From Dehalococcoidia bacterium (GTDB taxonomy: Bacteria > Chloroflexota > Dehalococcoidia > Lucifugimonadales > Lucifugimonadaceae), in contig JANQEF010000166.1 of NCBI GenBank assembly GCA_028278465.1, positions 1 to 33,005 of the forward strand: 33,005 nucleotides of DNA, in the 5' to 3' direction. The first letter of the stretch is position 1. Each line of letters begins with the position of its first letter. Positions 10,609 through 20,212 of this stretch are shown in pieces. A program made the position numbers and the translations under genes. The notes beneath the pieces are model-generated. The model had not been told where the DNA came from and ran no database searches. It was given only the letters and a program-made list of their open reading frames with translations.

Positions 10609-11217
10609 TTGCTGAAGAAGCTTCGCCAGGCGCAGGTTTCTGAGCGCGTGATCGACGCGATGATGGAGGTGCCGCGCGAGCGTTTCGTCCCGCCGGGGCT
10701 TGGGAGTTACGCGTGGCTGGATGAGTCGCTTCCGATCGGCAACGGCCAGACAATCTCTCAGCCTTCGCTGGTTGGCCGCATGATCGACCAGTTGAGGTCG
10801 GAGCCCGATCACAGGGTGCTGGACGTCGGCACCGGTTCCGGCTACCAGGCCGCGATCCTCTCGCTGCTAGTCGCCGAGGTGGTCAGCGTCGAGCGGGTAC
10901 AGGCTCTCTGCATCGCGGCCAAAGAGCGGCTGGATGAGCTTGGCTATCGCAACATCAGCGTGTTCGACGCCGGCGACGAGCTCGGATACCCGGAACTGGC
11001 TCCGTACGACGGGATCATCGTCGGCGCAGCCGCGCCCGAAGTTCCCGACTCGCTCGTTCACCAGCTCAAGGTCGGCGGAAGACTGGTCGTCCCGGTTGGC
11101 AGCCGGGAGGAGCAGCAGGTGATACTTGTCGAGCGGACCAGGTTCGGTGCCAGGGAGGAGTTACATGAGCCGGTGAGATTTGTGCCGCTAATCGGCGAAG
11201 GCGCGTGGAAAGAGTAG
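10609..11217 (+). CDS. pcm: Protein-L-isoaspartate O-methyltransferase
   Basis: MMEVPRERFVP...LDESLPIGNGQTISQPSLVGRMIDQL...VLDVGTGSGYQAAILSLL; start uncertain (TTG in the ORF track). Confidence 0.93.
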   Translation: MLKKLRQAQVSERVIDAMMEVPRERFVPPGLGSYAWLDESLPIGNGQTISQPSLVGRMIDQLRSEPDHRVLDVGTGSGYQAAILSLLVAEVVSVERVQALCIAAKERLDELGYRNISVFDAGDELGYPELAPYDGIIVGAAAPEVPDSLVHQLKVGGRLVVPVGSREEQQVILVERTRFGAREELHEPVRFVPLIGEGAWKE

Positions 11218-11344
11218 TGGCGGCGGCCGGTCGCACAGCCACACCTTCTCGGCCATTCGTGGCAGAATTGACCGGCAGGCCGGATTTCCGCCTCACGGAC
11301 CGCCCCGCTGTTCCCGGATATTTGAAGTCACCCACGCTAAGACC

Positions 11345-12844
11345 ATGACCGAATACGAAGCTGTAATTGGCCTGGAAACTCACGTTCAGCTGAACACGAA
11401 GAGCAAGATGTTCAGCGTGTCGAGCGCCGAGTACCAGTCGACCGAGCCGAACACGATCGTCGACCCAGTGAGCCTGGCGCTGCCGGGAACGCTTCCGGTC
11501 GTGAACAGGACGGCTGTCGAGAGTGCAATCATGATCGGTCTGGCGCTCGGCTGCAGCATCGCCGATGTCACGAAGTTCGACCGCAAGCAGTACAACTATC
11601 CCGATCTCCTCAAGGGATACCAGATCTCGCAGTACGACGAACCGATCTGCTTCGACGGCAGGGTCGAGCTTCCCGGTGAAACGGAAACAGCGGTGCGCAT
11701 CAACCGGGTGCACATGGAGGAGGACGTCGCCAAGCTGGTGCACGTGGAAGGTCTGAACGGCCAGCCGGGCTACGCGCTGATGGACGTCAACCGCGCCGGT
11801 GTGCCGCTGATGGAAATCGTGACAGAGCCGGACCTGCGCACTGCCGACGATGTCGTGGCGTACATCGAGACCCTGCAGTCGATCATCCGCTACCTCGGCG
11901 TTGGGACGGCCAACATGGAAGAGGGCTCGTTCCGCTGCGACGCCAACATCAGCGTGCGGCCACGAGGCTCAGAGGAGCTCGGCACCAAGGTCGAGGTCAA
12001 GAACATGAACCGCATCTCGGCGGTAGCGCGTGCCGTCTCGTACGAGATCGACCGGCAGATTGCGGCGATCGAGGACGGCGAGCGCATCGTGCAGGAGACG
12101 CGTGGCTGGAACGACGGCTCTGACAGGACGGTCGTGCAGCGCAGCAAGGAAGAGGCGAACGACTACCGCTACTTCCCTGAGCCTGACATCCCGCCGCTGG
12201 TGATCAGCCGCGAGTGGGTCGATGAGATTAAGCAGAAGCTGCCCGAGCTGCCTGCGGAACGAAAGCTCCGGTTCATGGAGGAGTTCGCTCTGTCCGAGTA
12301 CGACGCTCGCCTCCTGACCGGCGCAAGGTCGACCGCCGAGTACTTCGAGGATGTCGTAACCGCGGGCAACGCCTCGGGCCCAGACGAGCGCAAGGTCCTG
12401 GCCAAGGAGGCTGCGAACTGGCTCAACGGCGAGATGGCGCGACTGATGAACGCCGAGTCCATCGAGGATGTGTCTACGACCCGGATTCAGCCAGCTCAGC
12501 TTGCGTCCCTAATCGGCCGCTCACTCAAGCGCGAGGTCAACAGCAGCACCGCCAAGCAGGTGTTCGAGGAGATGTGGAATTCGGGCGCCGACCCTGACGA
12601 GATCATCGAGGACCGCGGGCTTGGCATGGTTAGCGATACGTCTTCGCTGGAGCCTGTCGTCGAGCAGGTGATCGCCGGAAATCCTGCCGCGGTCGAGGAC
12701 TACATGGGCGGCAAGGAGACGGCGGTCCGGTTCCTGATGGGGCAGGTGATGAAGGAGACGAAGGGACAGGCCGACCCACCGCTGGTGATGCAGATGCTCG
12801 GAGAGAAACTGGCGGCCATGAAGGCAGGCGCGCCGAGTCAGTAG
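11345..12844 (+). CDS. gatB: Asp/Glu-tRNA amidotransferase subunit B
   Basis: YEAVIGLETHVQLNTKSKMF...DRKQYNYPDLLKGYQISQYDEPI...MEEGSFRCDANISVRP...EVKNMNRI. Confidence 0.97.
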   Translation: MTEYEAVIGLETHVQLNTKSKMFSVSSAEYQSTEPNTIVDPVSLALPGTLPVVNRTAVESAIMIGLALGCSIADVTKFDRKQYNYPDLLKGYQISQYDEPICFDGRVELPGETETAVRINRVHMEEDVAKLVHVEGLNGQPGYALMDVNRAGVPLMEIVTEPDLRTADDVVAYIETLQSIIRYLGVGTANMEEGSFRCDANISVRPRGSEELGTKVEVKNMNRISAVARAVSYEIDRQIAAIEDGERIVQETRGWNDGSDRTVVQRSKEEANDYRYFPEPDIPPLVISREWVDEIKQKLPELPAERKLRFMEEFALSEYDARLLTGARSTAEYFEDVVTAGNASGPDERKVLAKEAANWLNGEMARLMNAESIEDVSTTRIQPAQLASLIGRSLKREVNSSTAKQVFEEMWNSGADPDEIIEDRGLGMVSDTSSLEPVVEQVIAGNPAAVEDYMGGKETAVRFLMGQVMKETKGQADPPLVMQMLGEKLAAMKAGAPSQ

Positions 12845-12940
12845 ACCGTCTCTTTGAGCGTGGACGCACAGACATCCGGCTCCGGTTCGCGAGCCATTCG
12901 GCTGTCGAAGACGTTAAAGTAGTTGGATCAACAGTGAGCG

Positions 12941-12967
12941 CGCCCTCGACCTTGTTTCCCGAGGGCG
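12941..12967 (+). other. Hairpin just upstream of secG start
   Basis: CGCCCTCG-ACCTTGTTTCC-CGAGGGCG: perfect 8-bp GC-rich stem, 11-nt loop, ending 18 nt before the secG ATG. Confidence 0.6.
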
Positions 12968-12985
12968 GCTACCGCCGGAGCCACA

Positions 12986-13207
12986 ATGAGCGACACCGCA
13001 TTCACGGTAATTCTGCTGCTACTGAGCCTTGCGCTGATAGGCATCCTGCTCTTGCAGGTGCGCGGCAATGCCGGACAGGTATTTGGCCAGGCCGAGAGCA
13101 CTTTCCGCTCCAGGCGCGGTGTCGAGCGCTTGCTGTTCCGGGCGACGATCGTGATCGCGACAATCTTCGTCGTGGTGGCGATAGTGAACGTTCGCCTGTC
13201 GAACTGA
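12986..13207 (+). CDS. secG: Preprotein translocase subunit SecG
   Basis: 73 aa with two TM segments and central GQAESTFRSRRGVERLLFRATIVIA, typical of SecG. Confidence 0.88.
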   Translation: MSDTAFTVILLLLSLALIGILLLQVRGNAGQVFGQAESTFRSRRGVERLLFRATIVIATIFVVVAIVNVRLSN

Positions 13208-13219
13208 TTCTGGCTTGAG

Positions 13220-14590
13220 CTAAAGCCGCGACCAGGTCGTCCCGTCCGGGCCGTCGGCAATCGCGATCCCGGCTTCCTGCAGCCGGTCCCTCACGGCGTC
13301 AGCATCGGCCCACCGCTTCTCCGCTCTCGCCGCAGCGCGCTCCGAGATCAGCTCTTCTATCTCTGACTCGCTGATGCTGTCTTCCGACACCGGCCTGTCC
13401 GGCTCTTCGAGTGTCAGGCCAAACACCGATGTGAGTTCGATCAGCAGATGACGCGCCTGTGTGACGTCCGAGCCGTTGGCGTGATTCCGATTGATGGCGT
13501 GGGCCAGATCGAAGATCGCCGCCAGCGCGCGCGGCGTGTTCAGGTCGTCGTCCATCGCTTGGACGAACTGGTCCCGGAACGATGAAGGGTCGAGCAAGTC
13601 GCCGCCTGTTTTCGGCTCGACCTGCGAGGCGATGCGCAGGGTTCTCAAAGCCGACTCCGCCTGGTCAATGCTGTTTTCGTTGAGAGCGGACGGGCTGCGG
13701 TAGTGGCTCTGCAGCACCCAGAGTCGAATCGCATCGGCCGAGTTCTTCTCCACTGCGTCTTCGACGTTGACGACGTTGCCGAGCGACTTGCTCATCTCCT
13801 CGTCGCCCGCTTTTCGCAACATGCCGTTGTGCATCCACACCTGCACGAACGGGTCAACACCCAGCGCAGTCTCGCTCTGCGCCAATTCGTTCTCGTGGTG
13901 CGGGAAGATCAGGTCCAACCCGCCCCCGTGGATGTCGATCTGCCTGTCGAGGTGCTTCAGCGCCATTGCAGAGCACTCGATGTGCCAGCCCGGCCGGCCC
14001 TTTCCCCACGGGCTGTCCCACGCCGGCTCGCCTTCCTTCGACGCCTTCCACAGGGCGAAGTCGGCCGGATCTTCCTTCGCATCGTCCATCTCGAAGCGGG
14101 TGCCTTCCAGCATCTCGTCGATGCTGCGTCCACTCAGCTTCCCGTAGTCCGGATCGGAACGCACCCGGAAGTAGACCGAGCCGCCCGCCTCGTACGCCGC
14201 GCCCTGGTCGAGAAGCGTCGAGATCATGTCGATGATCTCCGGCATGTCTTCCGTGGCCCGCGGGTGGACGGTCGCACGTCGCACGTTCAGCGCGTCCATC
14301 GCATCGAAGAACGCCGTTACGTTCTTCTCGGCGACCTCTTCCGAGGAGATGCCTTCCTGGTTGGCGCGGTTGATGATCTTGTCGTCGACGTCCGTGAAGT
14401 TCTGGACGCGCCGAACCCTAAGCCCGCGGTATTCCATGTACCGGTGGAGGACGTCGAACACGATGCTGCTGAGCGCGTGCCCCATGTGAGGCTTGTCGTA
14501 GACCGTGACGCCACAGACATACATCAGGACCTCGTCGCCGAGCGGCTCGAAGTCCTCGCGTTTGCGCGTCATGGAGTTGTACAGGCGCAT
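13220..14590 (-). CDS. cysS: Cysteinyl-tRNA synthetase
   Basis: MYVCGVTVYDKPHMGHALSSIVFDVL...GWHIECSAMA...HGGGLDLIFPHHENE...EEMSKSLGNVV (HIGH-like and KMSKS motifs). Confidence 0.97.
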   Translation of the reverse strand: MRLYNSMTRKREDFEPLGDEVLMYVCGVTVYDKPHMGHALSSIVFDVLHRYMEYRGLRVRRVQNFTDVDDKIINRANQEGISSEEVAEKNVTAFFDAMDALNVRRATVHPRATEDMPEIIDMISTLLDQGAAYEAGGSVYFRVRSDPDYGKLSGRSIDEMLEGTRFEMDDAKEDPADFALWKASKEGEPAWDSPWGKGRPGWHIECSAMALKHLDRQIDIHGGGLDLIFPHHENELAQSETALGVDPFVQVWMHNGMLRKAGDEEMSKSLGNVVNVEDAVEKNSADAIRLWVLQSHYRSPSALNENSIDQAESALRTLRIASQVEPKTGGDLLDPSSFRDQFVQAMDDDLNTPRALAAIFDLAHAINRNHANGSDVTQARHLLIELTSVFGLTLEEPDRPVSEDSISESEIEELISERAAARAEKRWADADAVRDRLQEAGIAIADGPDGTTWSRL

Positions 14591-14622
14591 TCTGATGTGG
14601 TTTCGGGCGCGGGCGGACCGCT

Positions 14623-15834
14623 TCAGGATGAACGGATCGTGGCGACAGCCTGGGCCGCTATACCTCGCCCTTCACCGATCGCACCAACATGGTCTGTCGA
14701 GGTGACCTTGATGTTGACGGACGCCGGAGCGAGGCCGGTCACGGCGGCTATGCGGTCAGTGATCGCTGCAACATGACCGGAGAGCCGTGGCTGCTGGGCG
14801 ATGATAGTAGCATCGAGGTGCTCGGGTTCCCAACCTGCTTCCTGGACCATGGTGAGGGCGCGTTTAAGCAGCTCGGCGCTGTCTATGTTCGCCAGGGATT
14901 GATCCGAAGACGGGAAATTCGAGCCCATGTCGCCAAGGCCCGCGGCGCCGAGCAGCGCCGAAGTGATGGCATGAAGCAGGACATCGCCGTCCGAGTGGCC
15001 TTCGAGCAGTCTGTCGAACTCGATGTCCACACCGCCGAGTCGGAGTGGACCACCGTCTACCAGGCGGTGGCCGTCAAAGCCGGTTCCCCAGCGACGCGCG
15101 GCTTGATCAGTCGGCTGGCGACCTCGTCGGTCGAAGATGGCCTCGGCTATGGCGATGTCGTCCGAGGTGGTGATCTTGATGTTGTCGTAGCTGCCGTTGA
15201 AGACGGTCACCGCGCCGCCGTTCTGCTCGACCATCGACGCATCGTCCGTAACATCGGTTGAGACGGCTTCGTGCGCCGCGATCAAGGTTGCCGCCCTGAA
15301 CACCTGCGGCGTCTGGATGATCCGCAGCGCATCTCTCTCCGGGGTCGAGACGACGACGTTACCTTCGACCTGCTTGACCGTGTCTTTCAGCGGAATGGCG
15401 GTGACTGACGCGCCGGTTCCGCGCGCCGCGGTCAGGCCGCGTTCGACCATCGCCTCGTCCAGGAACGGCCGGGCGGCATCGTGGATCACCAGCCAGTCCG
15501 GACAGGCGCCGGCGTCGCACAGCGCATCGATCCCGATCTTCACAGAGTCCTGTCGCCTTGCGCCGCCGACAACGACAGCTGTGACCTTGTCTGAACCGGC
15601 GGCCGCCAGCGCTTCCTTGCCTGCATCCACGTTGTCCTCCGAGAACACGATGCAGATCGAGTCGACCTGCTGACTGCTCTGGAGGACTCGAAGCGAGTGC
15701 ACAAAGACCGGAATGCCGCGCAGCCTTAGCAGCTGTTTGTCCACTCCTCCCATCCGGCTGCTTGAGCCCGCCGCAAGCAGCACAGCGCCTACCGATTCGG
15801 AGTCGCCGATCAATTCACCAGGTCCTGGATCCAT
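14623..15834 (-). CDS. ispDF: Bifunctional IspD/IspF (MEP cytidylyltransferase + MECDP synthase)
   Basis: N-terminal IspD: AVLLAAGSSSRMGG...VIHDAARPFL...TPQVFRAATL; C-terminal IspF: GTGFDGHRLVDGGPLRLGGVDIEFDRLLEGHSDGDVLLHAITSALLGAAGLGDMGSNFPSSD. Confidence 0.95.
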   Translation of the reverse strand: MDPGPGELIGDSESVGAVLLAAGSSSRMGGVDKQLLRLRGIPVFVHSLRVLQSSQQVDSICIVFSEDNVDAGKEALAAAGSDKVTAVVVGGARRQDSVKIGIDALCDAGACPDWLVIHDAARPFLDEAMVERGLTAARGTGASVTAIPLKDTVKQVEGNVVVSTPERDALRIIQTPQVFRAATLIAAHEAVSTDVTDDASMVEQNGGAVTVFNGSYDNIKITTSDDIAIAEAIFDRRGRQPTDQAARRWGTGFDGHRLVDGGPLRLGGVDIEFDRLLEGHSDGDVLLHAITSALLGAAGLGDMGSNFPSSDQSLANIDSAELLKRALTMVQEAGWEPEHLDATIIAQQPRLSGHVAAITDRIAAVTGLAPASVNIKVTSTDHVGAIGEGRGIAAQAVATIRSS

Positions 15835-16433
15835 GTGATGCCCCAGAAGCAGGCGTAGGCGACGCCGGTGGACTTGATGCTCTTTGAGACGAACAGCAGC
15901 AACAGGAACTTTCTGACCGGGTAGAGAACGCTGCCGGCGGCGATGCCGACCACGTCGAAAAGCGGGTTCGGGATGATGCTCGCGACGAACAGGATTATCC
16001 CGCCTCGCCGGATGAGCAGTTCACGCACACGCGGGTAGAAGCGGTTCTTCTCGAAGAGGCTCTTACCGCCCATGCCTGCCAGGTAACCGCTCATCTCGCC
16101 AAGCGCCTCGGCCGAGCCAGCGACGACGCCAACCAGTATCGGGTTGAGTCCTACTGCGGGCGAAGCGGCAACACAGACGGCTGCAAGGCCCGGAACCGGT
16201 ATCAGGATCGAAGCGGCGCCGATGAACGAGAAGAACCAGACACCCGCGAGGCCGACGCTCTCAACCTCGAACCGGTCGGTCACCCAAAGGAAGACGCCAA
16301 CGGCGATGAACGCGCCGACAAGGCTGAGCGGTACAAGCTTGGAGAGCAGGTCCTGATTGCCGAGCAACCAGCGCTGGAGCGGGCTTAGCTCCGGCCTGGA
16401 TTCGCTGGCGAGGATTTCATCAGGGCGGTCCAT
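15810..16433 (-). CDS. VTT/SNARE-associated (DedA-like) membrane protein, copy 1
   Basis: PGLAAVCVAASPAVGLNPILVGVVAGSAEALGEMSGYLAGMGGKSLFEKN...IIPNPLFDVVGIAAG; hydrophobic segments. Confidence 0.8.
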   Translation of the reverse strand: MDRPDEILASESRPELSPLQRWLLGNQDLLSKLVPLSLVGAFIAVGVFLWVTDRFEVESVGLAGVWFFSFIGAASILIPVPGLAAVCVAASPAVGLNPILVGVVAGSAEALGEMSGYLAGMGGKSLFEKNRFYPRVRELLIRRGGIILFVASIIPNPLFDVVGIAAGSVLYPVRKFLLLLFVSKSIKSTGVAYACFWGITWIQDLVN

Positions 16434-16464
16434 CGGAGCTCCGGTCAGGCAGGCGCACTGGAGA

Positions 16465-17136
16465 TCACGTAAACAGGTTCGTTAGCCAGTCTATTCCCTG
16501 CTGGCACGCGTATGCGATGCCGATGAACTTAATGATCTTGCCTAAAAACACCCAAAGGAGGAACCGCCTCAGCGGGTAGCCAAGTGACCCCGAGGCGATG
16601 CCTGCGATGTCGAAGATGGGTGTCGGTAGCACCGCCAACACGAAGAGCGCCAGCGCTCCCCGGCGCATGACCAGCCGTTGGATCCGCCCATAGTACTTCG
16701 ACTTCTGAACGAAAGACTGGCCGCCGTAACCTGCGAGATATCCCGTCAGTTCCCCAATCGTCGATCCGGCGCCGCCGACGAGACCGAGCAGGATCAGGTT
16801 CAGCCCGACGTCTGGCGCGGCCGCGGCACAGACCGCAGCGAGGCCGGGAACCGGTACGACGACCGATGCAGACCCTACGAGGTTGATCAGGAACGCGCCT
16901 GTGTAGCCGACTCCTTCAGGGTCGAGCTGGCCGGTTACGAAGAGGACCACACCGGTGATGATCGACCCGACGACGATCGTCCAGACTGTGACCTGGATCA
17001 GCCGCGGGTGTTGTGCAAGCCAATCAGCTATGGCGTCGGAGGAGCGTTCGGCGAGGTTGTCGTCGGCCTCAAGAGATTTCGCCTCGTGCGGTTCTGACGA
17101 GGCGGCGCTGTTCTGTGAGGGTTGGTCTTCGATCAC
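16465..17136 (-). CDS. VTT/SNARE-associated (DedA-like) membrane protein, copy 2
   Basis: PGLAAVCAAAAPDVGLNLILLGLVGGAGSTIGELTGYLAGYGGQSFVQKS...VLPTPIFDIAGIASG; clear paralogue of the neighbouring gene. Confidence 0.8.
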   Translation of the reverse strand: MIEDQPSQNSAASSEPHEAKSLEADDNLAERSSDAIADWLAQHPRLIQVTVWTIVVGSIITGVVLFVTGQLDPEGVGYTGAFLINLVGSASVVVPVPGLAAVCAAAAPDVGLNLILLGLVGGAGSTIGELTGYLAGYGGQSFVQKSKYYGRIQRLVMRRGALALFVLAVLPTPIFDIAGIASGSLGYPLRRFLLWVFLGKIIKFIGIAYACQQGIDWLTNLFT

Positions 17137-17230
17137 TTCCGCATCTTATGCGAGACCGATGAACGATTGGTACGAGGAGCCCGCCGTTTACGCGGCCTCT
17201 CCAGCGAACCCGGGTCAGCGGCCGGACACG

Positions 17231-17270
17231 AAAGGGCCGCCAGACATCCTCGAAAGTTGTCCGGCGGCCC
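17231..17270 (-). terminator. Rho-independent-like terminator downstream of clp gene
   Basis: Minus strand GGGCCGCCGGACA-ACTTTCGAGGA-TGTCTGGCGGCCC-TTTCG: 13-bp stem with one G-U pair; short T tract. Confidence 0.7.
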
Positions 17271-17300
17271 TGTGTTTCGCATGTCTTCGACTAGCGTTGA

Positions 17301-19787
17301 TCAGGTCGCAGGCTGCTCGGCCTGCTCCAATTCGACCGTCTCGACGGTTTCGCCGGAGCTAATCTCCTCGAAGGTCAGACCGTTCTCGCTGCCCTCGATC
17401 TTCACGACACTGCCGCGTCCGAGCTCGCCACCGAGGATCCGCTTCGAGAGCTGGTTCTCGATGTTGCGCTGTATGGCCCGCCGCAGCGGCCGTGCGCCAT
17501 ACATGCGGTCGAACCCTTCGCGGGCCAGCCACTCGCGTGCAGAGTCCGCAACTTCGACAGTGACACCGAGCTCGCTCACGCGGGCCTGGACCTCGGACAG
17601 CAGCTTTCCGACGATCTTCAGCGTGTCGTCCTGCGTCAGGGAATCGAAGATGATCACATCATCGATCCTGTTCAGGAACTCCGGCCTGAAGGCACGCTTG
17701 AGGGCGTCCTCAACCTCGGCTCGCTGGTTCGCCGATTCTGCCGAGTCGCTGACCGACGTCTTGAAGCCTATCGACTCCTGCGGAACGCCCGTCGTCCCGA
17801 GGTTGCTGGTCATGATGATGACCGTGTTGCGGAAGTCGACGGTCCTTCCCTGTCCGTCAGTCAGGCGGCCGTCATCCAGCACCTGCAGAAGCGTGTTGAA
17901 CACCTCCGGGTGCGCCTTTTCGATCTCGTCGAACAGCACCACGCTGAAGGGCCGTCTTCGCACCATCTCGGTGAGCTGACCTGCATCGTCGTACCCGACG
18001 TAGCCGGGAGGAGCGCCGATCAGCCGTGAGACCGTGTGCCTCTCCTGGTACTCGGACATATCGACCCGCACCATGTTCTCCTCGTCGTCGAACATGTACT
18101 CGGCCAGCGCCCTGCCAAGCTCGGTCTTCCCGACACCTGTCGGGCCGAGGAAGATGAACGAGCCGATGGGGCGTCTCGGGTCCTTCAGGCCCGCACGGGC
18201 CCTGCGCACCGCATCCGCAAGTGCCGATACTGCCGAGTCCTGGCCGATCACCCGCTGGTGCAGGCGCTCCTCCAGGTGCAGCAACCTCTCGGCCTCGCCC
18301 TCGACAAGGCGCGCGACCGGGATGCCTGTCCGCTCCGCGATCAGGCCGGCGATGTCCTCAGCGGTGACGCAGTCGCACCGGTCGTGGGTCTTCTCCCATT
18401 CGGCCTTCTGCTGGTCGTATTCCTGCGAGACCCGTAGTCGCTCCGACTTCTTCTCAGCAGCGCCCTCGTAGTTGCCCATCTCGGACGCCGCGTTCTCTTC
18501 CTCTTCAAGCGTCTGGATCTGCATCTCGCGCTCGGTCAGCTCTGTCGGCATCGCATCGTTCTGGATCCGGATCTTGGCCGCGGCCTCATCGATCAGGTCG
18601 ACCGCCTTGTCAGGCAGGAACCGGTCCGAGATGTAGCGGGCGCTCAGGCGGACCGCAGCGTCGATCGCATCCTCCTCGATCTTGATGCCGTGGTGAGACT
18701 CGTAGCGCGGCCGGAGCGTCTTCAGCATCTCGACCGCAATGTCGGTGTCCGGCTCCTCGACCCACACAGGCGAGAAGCGCCGCTCCAGCGCGGCGTCTTT
18801 CTCGATGTATTTCCTGTATTCGCCGGGAGTCGTGGCGCCGATGGTCTGCATCTCGCCGCGTGCGAGCGCAGGCTTCATCATGTTGCTGGCATCCAGCGCG
18901 CCGTCCCCGGCACCCGCGCCGACCACTGTGTGAATCTCATCGATGAACAGGACGATCTCACCGGCGGCCTGCCGGATCTCGTCCATCACTGCCTTGAGCC
19001 GCTCCTCGAACTCCCCACGGAACTTTGCGCCGGCCAGCAGCGAGCCCATCTCAAGGGCTATCACCCTGCGTCCGCGCAAACTTTCAGGGACGTCGCCCGC
19101 GACGATCCGCTGCGCGAGCCCTTCGACTACTGCCGTTTTGCCTACACCGGCATCGCCGATCAGGACCGGATTGTTCTTGGTGCGCCGGGTTAGCGTCTGC
19201 ATGACACGCCGCACTTCGAGGTCGCGCCCGACTACCGGGTCGAGCCGCCCGTCGCGTGCCAGTTCGGTCAGGTCGACACTGTACTTCGAAAGCGCCTGGT
19301 ACTTACTCTCGGCGCGTGGATCGGTGACTCGCGCTGAGCCGCGCACCTGCTGAAGCGCCTGGTAGATGCGCTCCTGCGTGATGCCGTGCTCCTTGAACAG
19401 CGCGCCCAGCTTGCCCGAGTCGTCGGAGACCAGGCTCACCATCAAGTGGTCGGCGCCGATGAACTCGTCCTTCAGCCGGTCAGCCTCGGTCCGGGCCCTG
19501 TCGATGGCTGAAACCACACGCGGCGTGGCAAAGATCTGCGTCGCCTGACCCTGTCCTGACACTTTCGGAGTCTCGTCGAGGATCGCCGTGACCGCACGAA
19601 CGATCTCGCCGGGATCGACCTCAAGTGCTTCGAGCATCTGGGCGGGCAGGCTGTTCTCAACCTGCAGCAGCCCGAGTAACAGGTGCTCTGCGTCCCACTG
19701 GCTGTGACGCATCTGCAGGACCATCTGCTGAGACGCGCCCAGCGCTTCCCTTGCCTGCTCCGTGAAGTCTTCCTGCTTAAGAACCAT
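17301..19787 (-). CDS. Clp AAA+ ATPase, ClpC/ClpB type
   Basis: [16 protein letters not shown]... Clp-N repeats; two AAA modules ([37 protein letters not shown]); short middle region resembling the ClpC UVR linker. ATG at 19787 with GGAGAGG RBS; the 82-aa upstream extension is likely spurious. Confidence 0.94.
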   Translation of the reverse strand: MVLKQEDFTEQAREALGASQQMVLQMRHSQWDAEHLLLGLLQVENSLPAQMLEALEVDPGEIVRAVTAILDETPKVSGQGQATQIFATPRVVSAIDRARTEADRLKDEFIGADHLMVSLVSDDSGKLGALFKEHGITQERIYQALQQVRGSARVTDPRAESKYQALSKYSVDLTELARDGRLDPVVGRDLEVRRVMQTLTRRTKNNPVLIGDAGVGKTAVVEGLAQRIVAGDVPESLRGRRVIALEMGSLLAGAKFRGEFEERLKAVMDEIRQAAGEIVLFIDEIHTVVGAGAGDGALDASNMMKPALARGEMQTIGATTPGEYRKYIEKDAALERRFSPVWVEEPDTDIAVEMLKTLRPRYESHHGIKIEEDAIDAAVRLSARYISDRFLPDKAVDLIDEAAAKIRIQNDAMPTELTEREMQIQTLEEEENAASEMGNYEGAAEKKSERLRVSQEYDQQKAEWEKTHDRCDCVTAEDIAGLIAERTGIPVARLVEGEAERLLHLEERLHQRVIGQDSAVSALADAVRRARAGLKDPRRPIGSFIFLGPTGVGKTELGRALAEYMFDDEENMVRVDMSEYQERHTVSRLIGAPPGYVGYDDAGQLTEMVRRRPFSVVLFDEIEKAHPEVFNTLLQVLDDGRLTDGQGRTVDFRNTVIIMTSNLGTTGVPQESIGFKTSVSDSAESANQRAEVEDALKRAFRPEFLNRIDDVIIFDSLTQDDTLKIVGKLLSEVQARVSELGVTVEVADSAREWLAREGFDRMYGARPLRRAIQRNIENQLSKRILGGELGRGSVVKIEGSENGLTFEEISSGETVETVELEQAEQPAT

Positions 19788-19843
19788 TTCCTCTCCAATC
19801 GTTGGCGATATCCGGTTGCCCGGCCGCCGCGTGTTCCGATCGA

Positions 19844-20212
19844 CTAGCTCTGACTCGTCGTCTCTTCGTCCTGCGATTCGGCCACGCTCTCTGTGAGCCG
19901 TTCTGGACCGAGTCGCTCCTTGACTATCCGTATCTTCAGATCGCGCACTTCCTGTTCGAGGTCGGCGATTCGCTTTAGCAGCCTCGTCATCACCTCGACG
20001 CCTGCCCGGTTGATGCCGAGCACGTCTATCCACTCGCGAATCTTCTCGATCTTCTCGATGTCACGGATGGAGTAGTAGCGTGTGCCGCCGCCGGAGCGCA
20101 TTGGCACTACCAGTCCCCACCGCTCGTAGTTGCGTAGCGTCTGCTGGTGAACTCCGATCCGGCGAGCGACGATCCCGATGGCGAACACCGGCTCGTCCCT
20201 TCCAAAGGTCAT
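19844..20212 (-). CDS. hspR: MerR-family heat-shock regulator HspR
   Basis: [67 protein letters not shown]; lies between dnaJ and clp. Confidence 0.92.
   Translation of the reverse strand: MTFGRDEPVFAIGIVARRIGVHQQTLRNYERWGLVVPMRSGGGTRYYSIRDIEKIEKIREWIDVLGINRAGVEVMTRLLKRIADLEQEVRDLKIRIVKERLGPERLTESVAESQDEETTSQS

Noticed and set aside
13703-14776. 357-aa plus-strand ORF antisense to cysS
   Set aside because: cysS has all class-I synthetase motifs; this frame shows no domain signature.
19788-20033. 82-aa N-terminal extension of the Clp ATPase ORF
   Set aside because: Extension is Arg-rich, overlaps hspR coding sequence, and a good RBS plus ATG occurs at 19787 where homology begins.
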